Positions 13,201 through 22,300 of a stretch of 64,000 nt of DNA are shown here, one piece after another (position 1 is the stretch's first letter; every line of letters begins with the position of its first letter). The notes beneath the pieces were generated by a model, which was not told where the DNA came from, did not search any database, and was given only the letters and a program-made list of their open reading frames with translations. The stretch covers positions 12,607,167 through 12,671,166 of the forward strand of contig CM056587.1 of NCBI GenBank assembly GCA_029721435.1. The letters are read 5' to 3'. The DNA is from Gymnothorax reevesii (Eukaryota; Chordata; Actinopteri; Anguilliformes; Muraenidae). The translations under genes and the position numbers were made by a program.

Positions 13201-13313
13201 CCACGATCCTGACGATCAAAAATGCAAAGCGTATGGATTCAGGGAAGTACGAGGTGTTTGTGGAGAACAACCTGGGAACTGACCAGTCTTTCGCCCGCGT
13301 GAATGTTCTATGA
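7106..13313 (+). CDS. spegnb: spegnb, SPEG neighbour protein (joined, 4 coding exons)
   Basis: Join of 7106-7212, 10972-11279, 11674-11815 and 13175-13313 gives 231 residues and a TGA stop. Intron phases agree at every junction. The order is a short N-terminus, an IQ motif (RIQASYRGHR, about residues 27-36), an I-set Ig domain (about 47-137, with LECRVSAFP and VWSKDG) and a second Ig domain (about 139-231, with VGWLKDGEDIEEDD and DSGKYEVFVEN). This IQ-Ig-Ig layout and the wording match vertebrate SPEGNB, usually about 238 residues. Neither Ig domain shows the full Cys pair, which is common in muscle I-set domains. IQ motifs generally bind calmodulin-like proteins. The cellular role of this family is not established to my knowledge, though a striated-muscle setting is inferred from its SPEG neighbourhood. 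Confidence 0.88.
7344..8107. mobile_element. hAT-like non-autonomous element with long inverted ends
   Basis: About 190-200 bp at each end (7344-7540 and 7918-8107) are inverted copies. The tips are CCAGTGGTGGTTCTAGACCC and the complement of GGGTCTAGAACTGCCACTGG. The 8-bp sequence GCTTGCAG flanks both sides (7336-7343 and 8107-8114), matching the hAT 8-bp target duplication and CAGTG-type tips. No transposase reading frame is left in the 0.76 kb. It lies in spegnb intron 1. Sequence around 17170-17815 is a diverged relative. Confidence 0.85.
8206..8230. repeat. Poly(C) tract, 25 bases
   Basis: An uninterrupted run of 25 C within spegnb intron 1. Runs this long are often mis-sized in sequencing, so the true length is uncertain. 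A shorter C run lies at 8070-8080. Confidence 0.95.
8724..9075 (+). mobile_element. Tc1-like fragment, same family as 2995-3690
   Basis: Starts with a terminal-like CGCCTATGAGCC and continues into the diagnostic leader and N-terminal transposase region (TGGGGCCAAATTG, GGTCCAAGGAGGGACAAACC). It stops at about the position equivalent to residue 60 of the transposase, so it is 3'-truncated. Located in spegnb intron 1. Confidence 0.75.
9496..9612 (+). mobile_element. Short Helitron/HINE-like element with (GTCT)n
   Basis: The 5' part reads TTACCTCCGCCAAGG followed by a GTCT tetranucleotide run (9540-9560). The 3' end is GGTGGAGG followed by a small hairpin (ACTC TCA GAGT) and CTCTAG|T. A hairpin followed by CTRR is the typical Helitron 3' signature. 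It shares architecture with the elements at 12100-12240, 20686-20900, 26036-26755, 29436-29640, 34798-35090 and 40041-40991. Confidence 0.55.
9613..10146. other. Intronic spacer (spegnb intron 1)
   Basis: No exon, RNA gene or terminal repeat seen. It contains only a short TAAA-type simple run near 9877-9893. Confidence 0.5.
10147..10213. repeat. Compound (AT)n-(AC)n-(AT)n microsatellite
   Basis: AT dinucleotides at 10147-10160, AC at about 10160-10170, then AT at 10178-10213. The Ile/Tyr-repeat reading frames on both strands here come from the microsatellite. Confidence 0.95.
10217..10470 (+). mobile_element. Tc1-like element, left-end fragment (third family)
   Basis: AGTGCTGTTAAAAAGTATTT and the following CCCCTTCC...AAATGTTTAAGATCAT reproduce the left terminus of a Tc1 family whose right terminus is seen at 52840-52880 (GGGGGCAAATATTTTTTCAT). 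Only the non-coding end remains. It probably inserted at or beside the adjacent TA-rich microsatellite. Confidence 0.7.
10896..10924. repeat. (AC)n microsatellite
   Basis: About 14 AC units with a GC interruption at the 3' end, ending 47 bases before the acceptor of spegnb coding exon 2. Confidence 0.95.
10972..11279 (+). CDS. spegnb: spegnb coding exon 2 (IQ end and Ig domain 1)
   Basis: Acceptor CTGGGTTCAG ends at 10971, and donor GTGAGT starts at 11280. It enters in phase 2 and leaves in phase 1. The reading completes the IQ helix (SRKELREKG), then encodes an I-set Ig domain with KLECRVSAFPDPF, WSKDG, RYVFEDPDVVALVV and LADLGQY. GC content and codon use stand out from the flanking introns. 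Confidence 0.93.
11674..11815 (+). CDS. spegnb: spegnb coding exon 3 (Ig domain 2, first half)
   Basis: Acceptor CATCCTACAG ends at 11673. It encodes APAKIIKGPENQKV, then GEPPPDVGWLKDGEDIEEDD, and leaves in phase 2 at a weak donor (CAG|GTTGGC). The reading frame continues across the donor, but only the splice to 13175 gives the family's next residues. Confidence 0.9.
11816..12514. other. spegnb intron 3, 5' part, with (GTTT)n-type element remnant
   Basis: No coding signal. At about 12100-12240 the minus strand shows CCTCCATCCGACTTC...GGCAGAGG followed by a GTTT/GCTT tetranucleotide run, resembling the hairpin plus tetranucleotide elements elsewhere in the window. Low-order repeats of an ACACCTGGCC phrase recur at 11850, 11892, 12234 and 12248. 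Confidence 0.5.
12515..13000 (-). mobile_element. Solo LTR of a retrotransposon (copy 1)
   Basis: A 486-bp unit begins TGTTATGGCCCC and ends CACATTACA. It is flanked by the 4-bp direct repeat ACTC (12511-12514 and 13001-13004). The same unit recurs at 28195-28681 with a different 4-bp duplication. On the minus strand it reads as an LTR: TG...CA ends and a TATATAAGG promoter-like box (near 12835-12845). No internal retroelement genes are next to it, so it is a solo LTR in spegnb intron 3. Confidence 0.88.
13175..13313 (+). CDS. spegnb: spegnb last coding exon (Ig domain 2, second half)
   Basis: Acceptor TGTTTTTCAG ends at 13174. It completes Arg, then encodes VSYDVGETTTILTI and RMDSGKYEVFVENNLGTDQ and stops with TGA at 13311-13313. 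The ending SFARVNVL corresponds to the C-terminus of the family, so the protein is complete. Confidence 0.93.
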
Positions 13314-14037
13314 GACAACGAGAGGAGGGGACTCCGGCTCCCAAAAGAGGCCAATAAACACCCCAACCTTTCATGAAAATTGTTAATCTCTCCTCATTCA
13401 TTCCTGACCACGACATTGAGGCCATTTTAGATGCAAACCCTATGCCAAGGACTGCATTTTATAACAGAACAGGAAGGCATCAATTTTTTTTTTTTTTTGC
13501 AATTGCTGTGTTAAAACAATTTTTGCTTCATTACATTACACCTACTGGCTGTTTGTTTTTCTTAGTACCAGTATTTCATATTAACTGTTGTTCTGGTTTA
13601 TCATTACCAGGTATGGAAGTAGTTAGCATGTTTCTAATTTGTGCCAATCTACTAATGAAAAACTGCTGTTTCTGTCCTGTTCCAACGCAACCTTTATTAA
13701 AGAGCCTCAATGGCCTTTTTCCGGTTTTCACAAATAAACGGGGTGGAGTTGGGGGGTGCAGGACTGAGTTTGGGATCTACTGGTCAATTTGACAGAACAT
13801 CAGTGACAGCTGAAGAGATCAACAGCACAAATGCATATGATCACAGTAAAAGGACAGTTTCAATGTCAGTATTTTTCCGTATTTCACCTGTTTCTCATGC
13901 TGTTTAAGAGCTGACGTGAAACCATGGGAGGCTAACTTTGACGACCTAGCAAGCCAGCTATCAACAAAGTTTTTTTTTAAAGACTGGCCATTCAAGGAAA
14001 AACTCACCTGCCCTCCCTCTGGATATCACTGAATAAA
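13314..14037 (+). other. spegnb: Presumed spegnb 3' UTR with poly(A) signals
   Basis: AATAAA hexamers follow the stop at 13353-13358, 13733-13738 and 14032-14037. Any could end the transcript. The first would leave a very short 3' UTR. No conserved ORF lies here. Confidence 0.5.
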
Positions 14038-14821
14038 AATGTATCTTTTTTTTTAAATTACATTTTATTGCCCTCTTCATTTCGCACAATATGACCAAAC
14101 ATCTCTCTTGGCTTTAATTGAGCGCATTCATTCAAATTCACTTGATGAGGATTTATATGTGAATGTCACGACATAACATAAGGATGTGAGTAATTGTGAT
14201 CATAGAAGCACGAGAAAAATATTAATGCATACATCCTGTCAGCGGTGGATGAAATATTCAGATATTTCAAAAATACAGTGCAAAATCATGCAGTGAAAAT
14301 ACTCCCGTAAAAGTCCTACAATCAAACTTCACAGACATAAAAGTATGAGAGTATTATCAAGAAAATTTACTTGAACTGTCAAAAGTAAAAGTACTCATTG
14401 AGCAGTGAAATGGTCTGTATCAGTATTTTACTATTATTTATGAGGTTTTTGGATTAATATTATGGGTGCATTAATGTGTATGTTGAAATTTAGTGGTGTA
14501 TTTGTTTAAGGTTGCACTCATTTTTACTTTAATATGCTGACTGTAGTTAAATCTACAGCAATGCTCTTGAAGCACATCATATGTTTCTAGCATTGCTGTC
14601 CTCTGAGAACCAGAACTTTTCATGAGCTCAGAAAAATAGCCGTTTTCAGCTTGGTGATGATGCATTTTCTAATCCAAGGGGGGTTTAAATAGTTTCTTGT
14701 GTACAAGGAGTTTTCCCAATCCTCAAACACATAATCTTTATGTTTATCAGAAAAAAAAATAATATATCAAATTTGGACAGGCCCTATATATGGTCTCATT
14801 GTGTAAGTGGGGTATAAAAAA
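14038..14821. other. Intergenic spacer
   Basis: AT-rich DNA without a recognisable gene, RNA or element terminus. Confidence 0.5.
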
Positions 14822-15209
14822 TAACCAGCAACACAAATTGAAAACACGCCACATTCCCGCAAAACTTCGCACTTCAACACATTGAAGTCAATGCATTTTC
14901 ACCAGAGCCAAACTCACAAAATTTCACGGCCAGTAACAAACCAAGAGACGATCTCCCTGCGCCTGCACACTCTTCTCTGGCATTTTTTCTTCACCAAAAC
15001 TTCTGCCGGAGAGTGAACACCTGCAGTTGGTTCATCTCTGGACGTTTTGGCAGAGAAAAAAATTCTTGAAGAGGGTGCACATGCGCAGTTGGTTCGTCTC
15101 TGGGTTTGTTATAGGTTCTGATGAAAATGTATCAATTTCAAAGTGTCGTGGTGCAAAGTTTTGCGGGAATGTGGCATGTTTTCGATTTTGTGCTGCTAAT
15201 TATTTGAAA
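14822..15209. mobile_element. Palindromic (foldback) MITE
   Basis: The two halves are inverted copies. Left phrases CCACATTCCCGCAAAACTT and AACCAAGAGACGA reappear as their complements (AGTTTTGCGGGAATGTGG and TCGTCTCTGGGTT) on the right. Arms are roughly 150 bp or more, around a short centre near 15005-15050. No coding content. Confidence 0.85.
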
Positions 15210-16349
15210 AAGGTAGACATCTGACAAAGTTTTGCTCCAGCTTGGCCGTTTTCTTTGGTATGCCTGAATATGATGCACAGAAATTTCCTGAGGTTTTTAT
15301 ACATATATATACTGTATATATATATATATATTTTTTTTTTAAGTATTGTTTACGCAGTCAGGGTGTCAGTAATTTTTGAGCCCACTGTATGTTCCTGCTA
15401 ATGTTACAATGGTAAATGTATTAATCGACAGCTGGCTGACAGTTATTTTAAAATACAGGATGCATTGGAAATCGAGTCATGGTTGCGGCCGCCAGCAGAT
15501 AGGACCAAAAACCAGTGTATTTCTACCAAGTGATGATCAAAAAAAATAAAAGAATCATCTCTGTTTGAATTTACATATAGGTGTGAGGTCTCAGGTAGGG
15601 TTCATCTAAGGGACAGGACAAAGATTAAGTTTTTTAAAGGAAAAAAATGCCATTAATTGTAATAGTGTAATCTGAGTTGTTTGAGGTGTGTTTCGTGAAG
15701 CTTGTATGTTAAGCTAGTCAACAAAAATTGTTTAGTGTCATATCTGTGATTTGTAACTTTGTCATAAAAAAAAAAAGCTGGATGACCATCCTCAAAATGC
15801 CTCTTTTTGCAGTGTGATGATAGGGTATGGGGCAATTAACTTTTAATTCATATTTCTTCGGTGCTAAAATGCACACAAAAACGTGCTTTTGTACATGCCG
15901 GTGTGGACGCCTATACGGAAAAAGTCAAGCAAATTCAGTGCTCAAAAGATGATACATTTTTTCCAAAGAAATTGTTTATTTATTAAGGATGAAGTGAATT
16001 TGGAAGCCTTTTCCTTGTGTGATCCATATCTCTCCATAAAACTCTGCAGCTCATCTGCAGTGAAATAGGTGACTCGTGCCCAGCCCACTTTGACCTGAGG
16101 ATGGCTGCAGGAGCCTGATCAGTAATCCTAACCTGAGTGCGCAAGGCTGGCTCTCCATGACTTGAGGATAACCAGCATCTTTCACACAGTCAATGCCGAT
16201 AGGCTTGGTTTAGTAATGCTCAGAGTCTGGGTATCTTAAACAGGCATTCGTGCGACAGGCCTCAGGTCCGTTAAATAAACCTACTAAAATAGTCAGAACT
16301 GCGAGATTAATAATCTTAATACGTTGAATCGGATACTCTTAATCTAAAC
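15210..16349. other. Intergenic spacer with AT microsatellite
   Basis: Contains an AT run at about 15300-15330. No exon or RNA gene is visible. Confidence 0.5.
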
Positions 16350-16563
16350 CAGCGCTTCCCAAACCTCCCCAGGAGGCCCACCGGTCCTGCATGTTTTAGA
16401 TCCCTCCCAGCTCTAGCACAGATAATTCAAATGATCAGGTTGTCATCAATCAGCTTTAGGGGTTGATAGATGAGTCGATCATTTGAATCACCTGTAGAGA
16501 ACCAGGGAAGACTCTATAACATGCAGGACAGGTGGGCCTACTGGAGAGGTTTAGGAAGCACTG
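16350..16563. mobile_element. hAT-type MITE
   Basis: Inverted ends of about 45 bp begin CAGCGCTTCCCAAACCTCCC and end with the complement GGAAGCACTG. Imperfect 8-bp flanks ATCTAAAC and ATCGAGAC fit a decayed hAT target duplication. The AGTGCTTCCCAAAC tip is typical of hAT MITEs. Confidence 0.75.
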
Positions 16564-17169
16564 ATCGAGACGAAACACCGTGGGCCGAAGCCTTCCATCG
16601 CAAAGTGCCCCACCCCGCAACAGTTTCACCTAAATAGAGTTCGGTGTGCAGGCTTCCGCTTAATTACTGGAATATATTACTTTAGAATATATATGTTTAA
16701 TTAATTTATAGAACGACCATCAAGATTATTTTAAAATGCCGTTCCCAAGCGCGTTGTTCCAAGTGGGACTACGCAGCTTGTATGAACGCAACTGAACAGG
16801 AAACTCATGCTACCGATAAAAATGAGTTGATTTGTGTGCGTAAAAACAAACGTGCAACGCGCTGGCATAATAGAGTTTTCAATGAGTACGGACGCTAATA
16901 ACCTAATCTAATCGACAAAGTTTACAAACTTTGGTGACTCTCCCTAGCCGCCTTTCTCCTTTGCTCGGTTTTAAGGCTCCCCTTCGCTAACTCACTTCCC
17001 ACCAAGGTAGTTGGTAGAAAACTTCGACAAACTTTTCACGGCCAAACTGGAAGCAGATATCACACATCTTGCGTTAATCCTGCATAAAATGCTCCACGTT
17101 CATAAGTACCATTGGTTGTGTAAAAGAAATACCGTAGATATTTCGGTAAATTAGGGCAAATCACCAGGC

Positions 17170-17815
17170 TTACATCGGACGAAAGAAGTACATCCTCAAA
17201 CGAATAAAGCAGACAGATCTTCGAAAAGTTGTTTGCGCAGTATTTTTTTCGATGAGTCTTAAACGGGCAACGCGCAGTAGGTCAGCGCCATAGCAAGAGT
17301 TGAAAATAGGGTGGGTATAAAAGGTCCCTTTAAACCAACTATTAATCGTGACTTGTTCGCAATTATTTTGTTTAATGAACAATACCACTCCAGAAACGCT
17401 CAATATCAGGTGTTGCCAGTTATTTCGAAGGTAAAACAAAAGTTATACTTTTCATTTGGACCCTGATTTGGTGCGTTTGAAATCAGCATTTTTCAAAGCT
17501 ATGTAAATGTGTTACACATCTTGTTTTCTTTGATTTAATTTAAACAATCACGAGTTGCTGGTAAGATTGCCTGCATTTCAGGATTTGCCAAAAGGTAACT
17601 TAGCTGAACGTTCCAGAGTAGTTTCCCTTTCTCATAGAGAGTAAGCTACTTTGTGATGCATTTATTTTTCATAATTGAATTTAGCCTATTATTTAATAAT
17701 CCTAACATTGCATTATTCTCATAATTGGAAAATATTTTGTAAAAGGAAAATTGTTGAGAGTAAGTCAGGACTCACAATTGGTTTAAAGGGACATTTTTTC
17801 CCCACCCAGTTTCAG
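17170..17815. mobile_element. Diverged relative of the hAT-like element at 7344-8107
   Basis: The block near 17280-17420 lines up with 7530-7680 (CC(G/C)TTTAAA, TTCGCAATTATTTTGTTTA, CAGGTGTTGC type phrases). The block near 17700-17800 lines up with the inverted right arm near 7990-8060. The ends are less clear, so the borders are approximate. Confidence 0.5.
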
Positions 17816-19257
17816 CTCTGTAGATGCTGTTAAAGGTATGGGCAATTCCAGTCCTCGAGGGCTGTTGTGCATGCATGTTTTTATTCCCATCAATTATCCA
17901 GACTAAATTTGCAAATTTGAGTTTACTGATCCAGTAGCTCACAGTTAAATGTTTTATTTAGAGACACAAGAAAAATCTTTGGAGGTCAATAAAAAGCCTT
18001 TGGTGCCAGAAGTTGGTTTGAAAGCCAGAAGCAGATACTACTCTTGTGACGCATACCTGAAACTTTTGAGTCAGCCTTGCCCATTCCAGCAGATTTTTGA
18101 AATCTTAACTGATATTTGGATATTAGAGTCCCCACATGCAACAACATAAAATTGTAAATTTCATAGTTTTTAAGGTCCTATGGTGTGTGGCAAGCACACT
18201 CACTGAATGACTTGGACCCAAGTCCAAGACCCATGACTTGGATCTTGCAAATGTTTAATATTACCGACTGGAAATTAGTGCAGCACCAACAGGCTTCCAG
18301 GCAGATCTAGTGACTTGAAATAATTTCTTAACACTCACCATGACACAGGCAATTTGGGCAAGATAATCTGTAAAGCCATAACAAAAATGAGGCTTTGCTT
18401 TAGATTTTCAGAAAGGGGAAATGTGGGCCAAATTCTCCAAAATTATCCCCTGATGTAAGCCCGGCCTTAAAGCTGAATTATACTTCGACTTGAGCCTGGC
18501 TTTAAGGCAGTGCCTCTCGAATTCCATCTTGGGGGACCCCTTGTGAATCCTGAGCTTTGTCCCAAGCAGATGGGCAAGCCCAGAATTTTTCAAGCTAATC
18601 ATCAGATTCTCCTAACATTTTATAGTAGCTAAATTCTGAAACTGCAATTGCCTTTGCAACAAAAACGAGCAGGTAGGTACAGAGGTCATGTAGAACCAAA
18701 TTTGAGTACAGCTGCTCTAAGAAGCAAAGTTAGACAGGAAATAAACCTACCTGCCAGGATCCATTTTAGAATAGTATAAATAAAATAAGCCGTAATGTTA
18801 TGTTATGTTATTACGTCACGTTTATCGCACTGGGATACTAAGTGTGAACAATCGCTCAAATTATTCTGCTCAGATCTGGAAACGTTACGGTGGAAGATCA
18901 TATTGCCGCTTTAAGAAAAGGGGGTGCCTTGAAACGGTCAAGTTCCATGTTTGTATCTTGAAATTCATAGCGAGAGCCGAACTCCATGTTGTAACAAAGT
19001 TAATAAGAAACTCCCCTTTTTATATATTTTTACCTTTCTTATTTTATTTGTGCTTGTTTCCCTCTAATATTTTTCCGGAATAGTAGACCAGTAACTACTT
19101 GCGAATTGGAGACATTATGTTTTTATATAATGGTCGCGGTTGAGAATCTTTTATTCTAAAAAAGAAAAAAAAATTTAACATAGCTAGCAAGATAGCTATC
19201 AAAGGGGATCAGCAAAAAATACTTAAAAGTCGCAGTTATATTGGATTTACGGATCTA
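17816..19257. promoter_or_regulatory. ctdsp1: Region upstream of ctdsp1 exon 1 (presumed promoter and 5' UTR)
   Basis: This should hold the main ctdsp1 promoter, but I see no TATA box or strong CpG island, so the start site cannot be placed. At 17840-17890 a phrase CAATTCCAGTCCTCGAGGGC marks a common fish MITE end. From about 18800 the sequence contains more CG dinucleotides than its surroundings. Confidence 0.35.
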
Positions 19258-19333
19258 ATGGACCACCCGTCTTCTTCCGTCATAACCCAAGTTAGCAGGG
19301 ACGAAGACGTGAATGCTCCGTTGCGAGAGAAAA
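19258..19333 (+). CDS. ctdsp1: ctdsp1 coding exon 1
   Basis: ATG at 19258 starts [20 protein letters not shown] and the exon ends at AAA|GTAAGT in phase 1. The family's N-terminus (M-x-S-S-x-V-I-T-Q-x-S) is clearly recognisable. Reading past the donor gives an unrelated tail, so the 96-codon open frame is not the protein. Confidence 0.9.
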
Positions 19334-22300
19334 GTAAGTTTCGAAAACTTTTCAACTATCTCACCAGAGCAATTTCAAACCGCATATGCCCAAATCTGTG
19401 GGATGCTCTGCTGATGAGACATATTTCAAATGCGGACTTTCGCGGGATTAAAAAGGTTTCCCGAAACATTGTAAATGTTCGGCTTTGGAAACAGAAACCT
19501 AGTCTTCGTGAGATTGTAGCTTCGAACTGGCTATTGCTTGGCCTATGAATTATTATTGACGTGGAGTGGCAAGATCATGCTTTTCGTAGGTCTTTGCCTT
19601 AACCTGTCTACAGAGGATGACAGCAGCGGGCCGCAGAAATGTGACCCTGATTTACACTTATCACGCCCCGTTAACAATGACTGTGGTGACTGATATCAGT
19701 TGTGCGTCGATCAAGCTTTTGACAGCCATCGCACTGGATTGTGTTCGCCGATAAGGCAGCGTCTGGCGCGCCACTGCAGCTGAATGAATTTTAGAATCTT
19801 GCTGTGTTCAATAAGGATTGAAGAGTTCTGGGTGGAGCGTTTGGGTTCCCGTTTACCTGAATTTTTTGCAGTTGCAAAGCATCTCGACATAATTTGTGTA
19901 ACCTGCAGGACTTGTGTTGGATCGTGTACGGTTCATGCTGTCTGGGCCCTGCCAGTAACCCCCCCCAAACATTGTAGCCATGTGTCAGAATCATAATAAA
20001 AGTTCTAATAATAGGCTTGTATCGACGACGGTGATGATAATAATCGGCCGATTATTATTATTATTATTATTATTATTAGTAGTAGTAGTAGTCATAGTAA
20101 TAGTATTATTAGTAGTATTATTCATTTTATTGTTGTCGTCTTTGCAATGATGAGTCAGTCACTCAATGATAGGGGAGAGGGGGGTTAGATGGAACAGATT
20201 TCACGAAAATGCTTATTTTCAAAATTTGGTGATATTGACAATTTCTAGTGCATGTCATTTTTATACATATCTATGTGTACAACAATCTCAGCAGTAAAGT
20301 TAATCAATGTTCGAAGAGGTTCATTAAAAAAAGTCTTTGTGATATAAGTTGAGGTGTTCCAATTCACCCCACAGTGGGGTGAGTTGGAACACCTAAGTTA
20401 GTGAAGGGGAAATCATGAATTATCTTGACATATGGTCTAATTTTGATACTTCGTTCTTCCTGGGAGTGGTCCTGATGAAAACATAGGTATTGAGGAATCA
20501 TCAAGGACCCTAAACTATCAACATTTGGATGTGCCTCACCCACATAATTCTTGAGTGACCCTACATGCCCTAGGCAAAGTCTTGATCTGCAGTTGGAATC
20601 TAAATAATCATTAGACCTCAGCAGTTTAGTTATCGATTTAATGAAACATACTGACTACATAAAATATATGAACTTATTATCCCCGCCAACACGAAGTGGG
20701 AGGGGGATATAGGTTTGATCTCCGTCCGTCCGTCTGTTCGTCCATCCGAGGTAAAGGGGACAGCTTTACTCAGAAACAACTACAGATACAGCAACCAAAT
20801 TTGGTGTGTAGCTTCAGACCATAAAGGCCTTGATCGAGTTCGAAAATGAGAAGCGTACGATTGGCGGGGGATGTTGTAGACCATGTCGACTTGTTTTTTC
20901 CTAAATTCATTCTAAAAAATATAGAACTTCATCGAAATTGAAGACAATTTTGCTGATAAATGCGGAAGAAATCAGGGTCTTTTTTTAGTGGCTGTGCTTT
21001 TTTATTAGGCCTATTTAAGAACATAAAGCTATTTAATGTGATCAGTTTTGAGCGATAAGTACAGTAACATGTACCAGTCTACTTGTGATGAACAGCAGGG
21101 TTTGCTTGAACATGTTCCAACTAGCCCCATGCTATAATGACCACAACACATGCAGTGTACACAATACACACCAGCACAGACAAATTATTTGTTACCCCAT
21201 TTTCTTTGCATTCCACACGAACAACGCACAGTAGGATTCATTCATGGTATCGTGTACTGAACAAAGTGGATATTTCCAAAAGGTAAAAATTTTGACTCTT
21301 AAGATGCAAAAAATATTCAAACATCTATTAACACGTGAACTTCAAGCATGGTCTAGATACTAATATGGCTGAAGGGTAGTGTGATAGGCTTCCACAAGAT
21401 TGCAGCAAAATCTTCAGAAATTCTTTGCATCTTCAGGGAAGTGGTATGTTTAAACATACCCCGTTTTCCATCTGACAACTAACCCCCCTCTCCCCTATCT
21501 GCCAGTTGCACTCTGGTGTTTTTTTTTTTTTTTACGTTTTTCTCTGCTTTGAAGTTAATTTGTTTGCTGTCTTCTTTCATGAGAAGCATGCGGTTTTTGA
21601 TGTCCTCGGCACGATTTACTCGGCTCGCATGATGCATTTCTCTGCGCAAATTACTTTATGGCCTTTGTAAAGCTGCAATAAGGCATTCCTCAGAAAATAA
21701 ACCATCATGTCTTTCATTGCCCGGCCGACTGTAAAAGATTCTTAGCAAATGAAACTTTGGAGTCAGTTGTCCACGTCCTCGCCCACTGTGACGTCCTACA
21801 TTACAACCGTATATTGCGTGCTCTGTAGACTTAATGTTGCTTCATTCTCACTGATGTGCATTCAGCAGTGAATTCATTTGTGATGAGCAGTTGGGTGGGC
21901 CATCTCTGAAGAACATTCTTTTCAATAACGTCTTTGGCTATTCTACTCCCGCGAGAAGAAAAACCTGAGGCCGGTTTTTCAAACAGATGTTCATTTTTTC
22001 TTTCTGAATTTCTTTTTGAATTTATCGGTGTTTTTTTTTTTTTTTTCTGGAAGATTCGTGACGCTAATGTGCCCTTCTGTTGGGTAAAGAAGTCATTGCT
22101 ACTGACTGATTTGGCAAAACATCGAAAGGGTGAATTAATGGGAGAGCAAAATGCTGATTAGCTGGTGGACAAGGTGTTTGAGTGAGGGACACGTTTCACA
22201 AACTCTGTTCTGCAGTGGATCTGTCCAGGGTGGACTGCTTGTCATGTGCTGGATCATCTTTCTCCTTAAACCAAATATATTTGTAAAGAAAAAAATACAT

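Larger units (their letters stand above)
20168..21499. mobile_element. TA-flanked inverted-repeat element, 1.3 kb
   Basis: A 21-bp perfect terminal inverted repeat (20168-20188 and 21479-21499) reads GATAGGGGAGAGGGGGG on the left and its complement on the right. If TA is the target site, the element tips are GGGGAGAGGGGGGTTAG. There is no transposase reading frame. The interior contains a hairpin (20352-20394), recurring TTCCAA(C/T)..CCCC phrases and a nested (GTCY)n element at 20686-20900. Confidence 0.8.
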
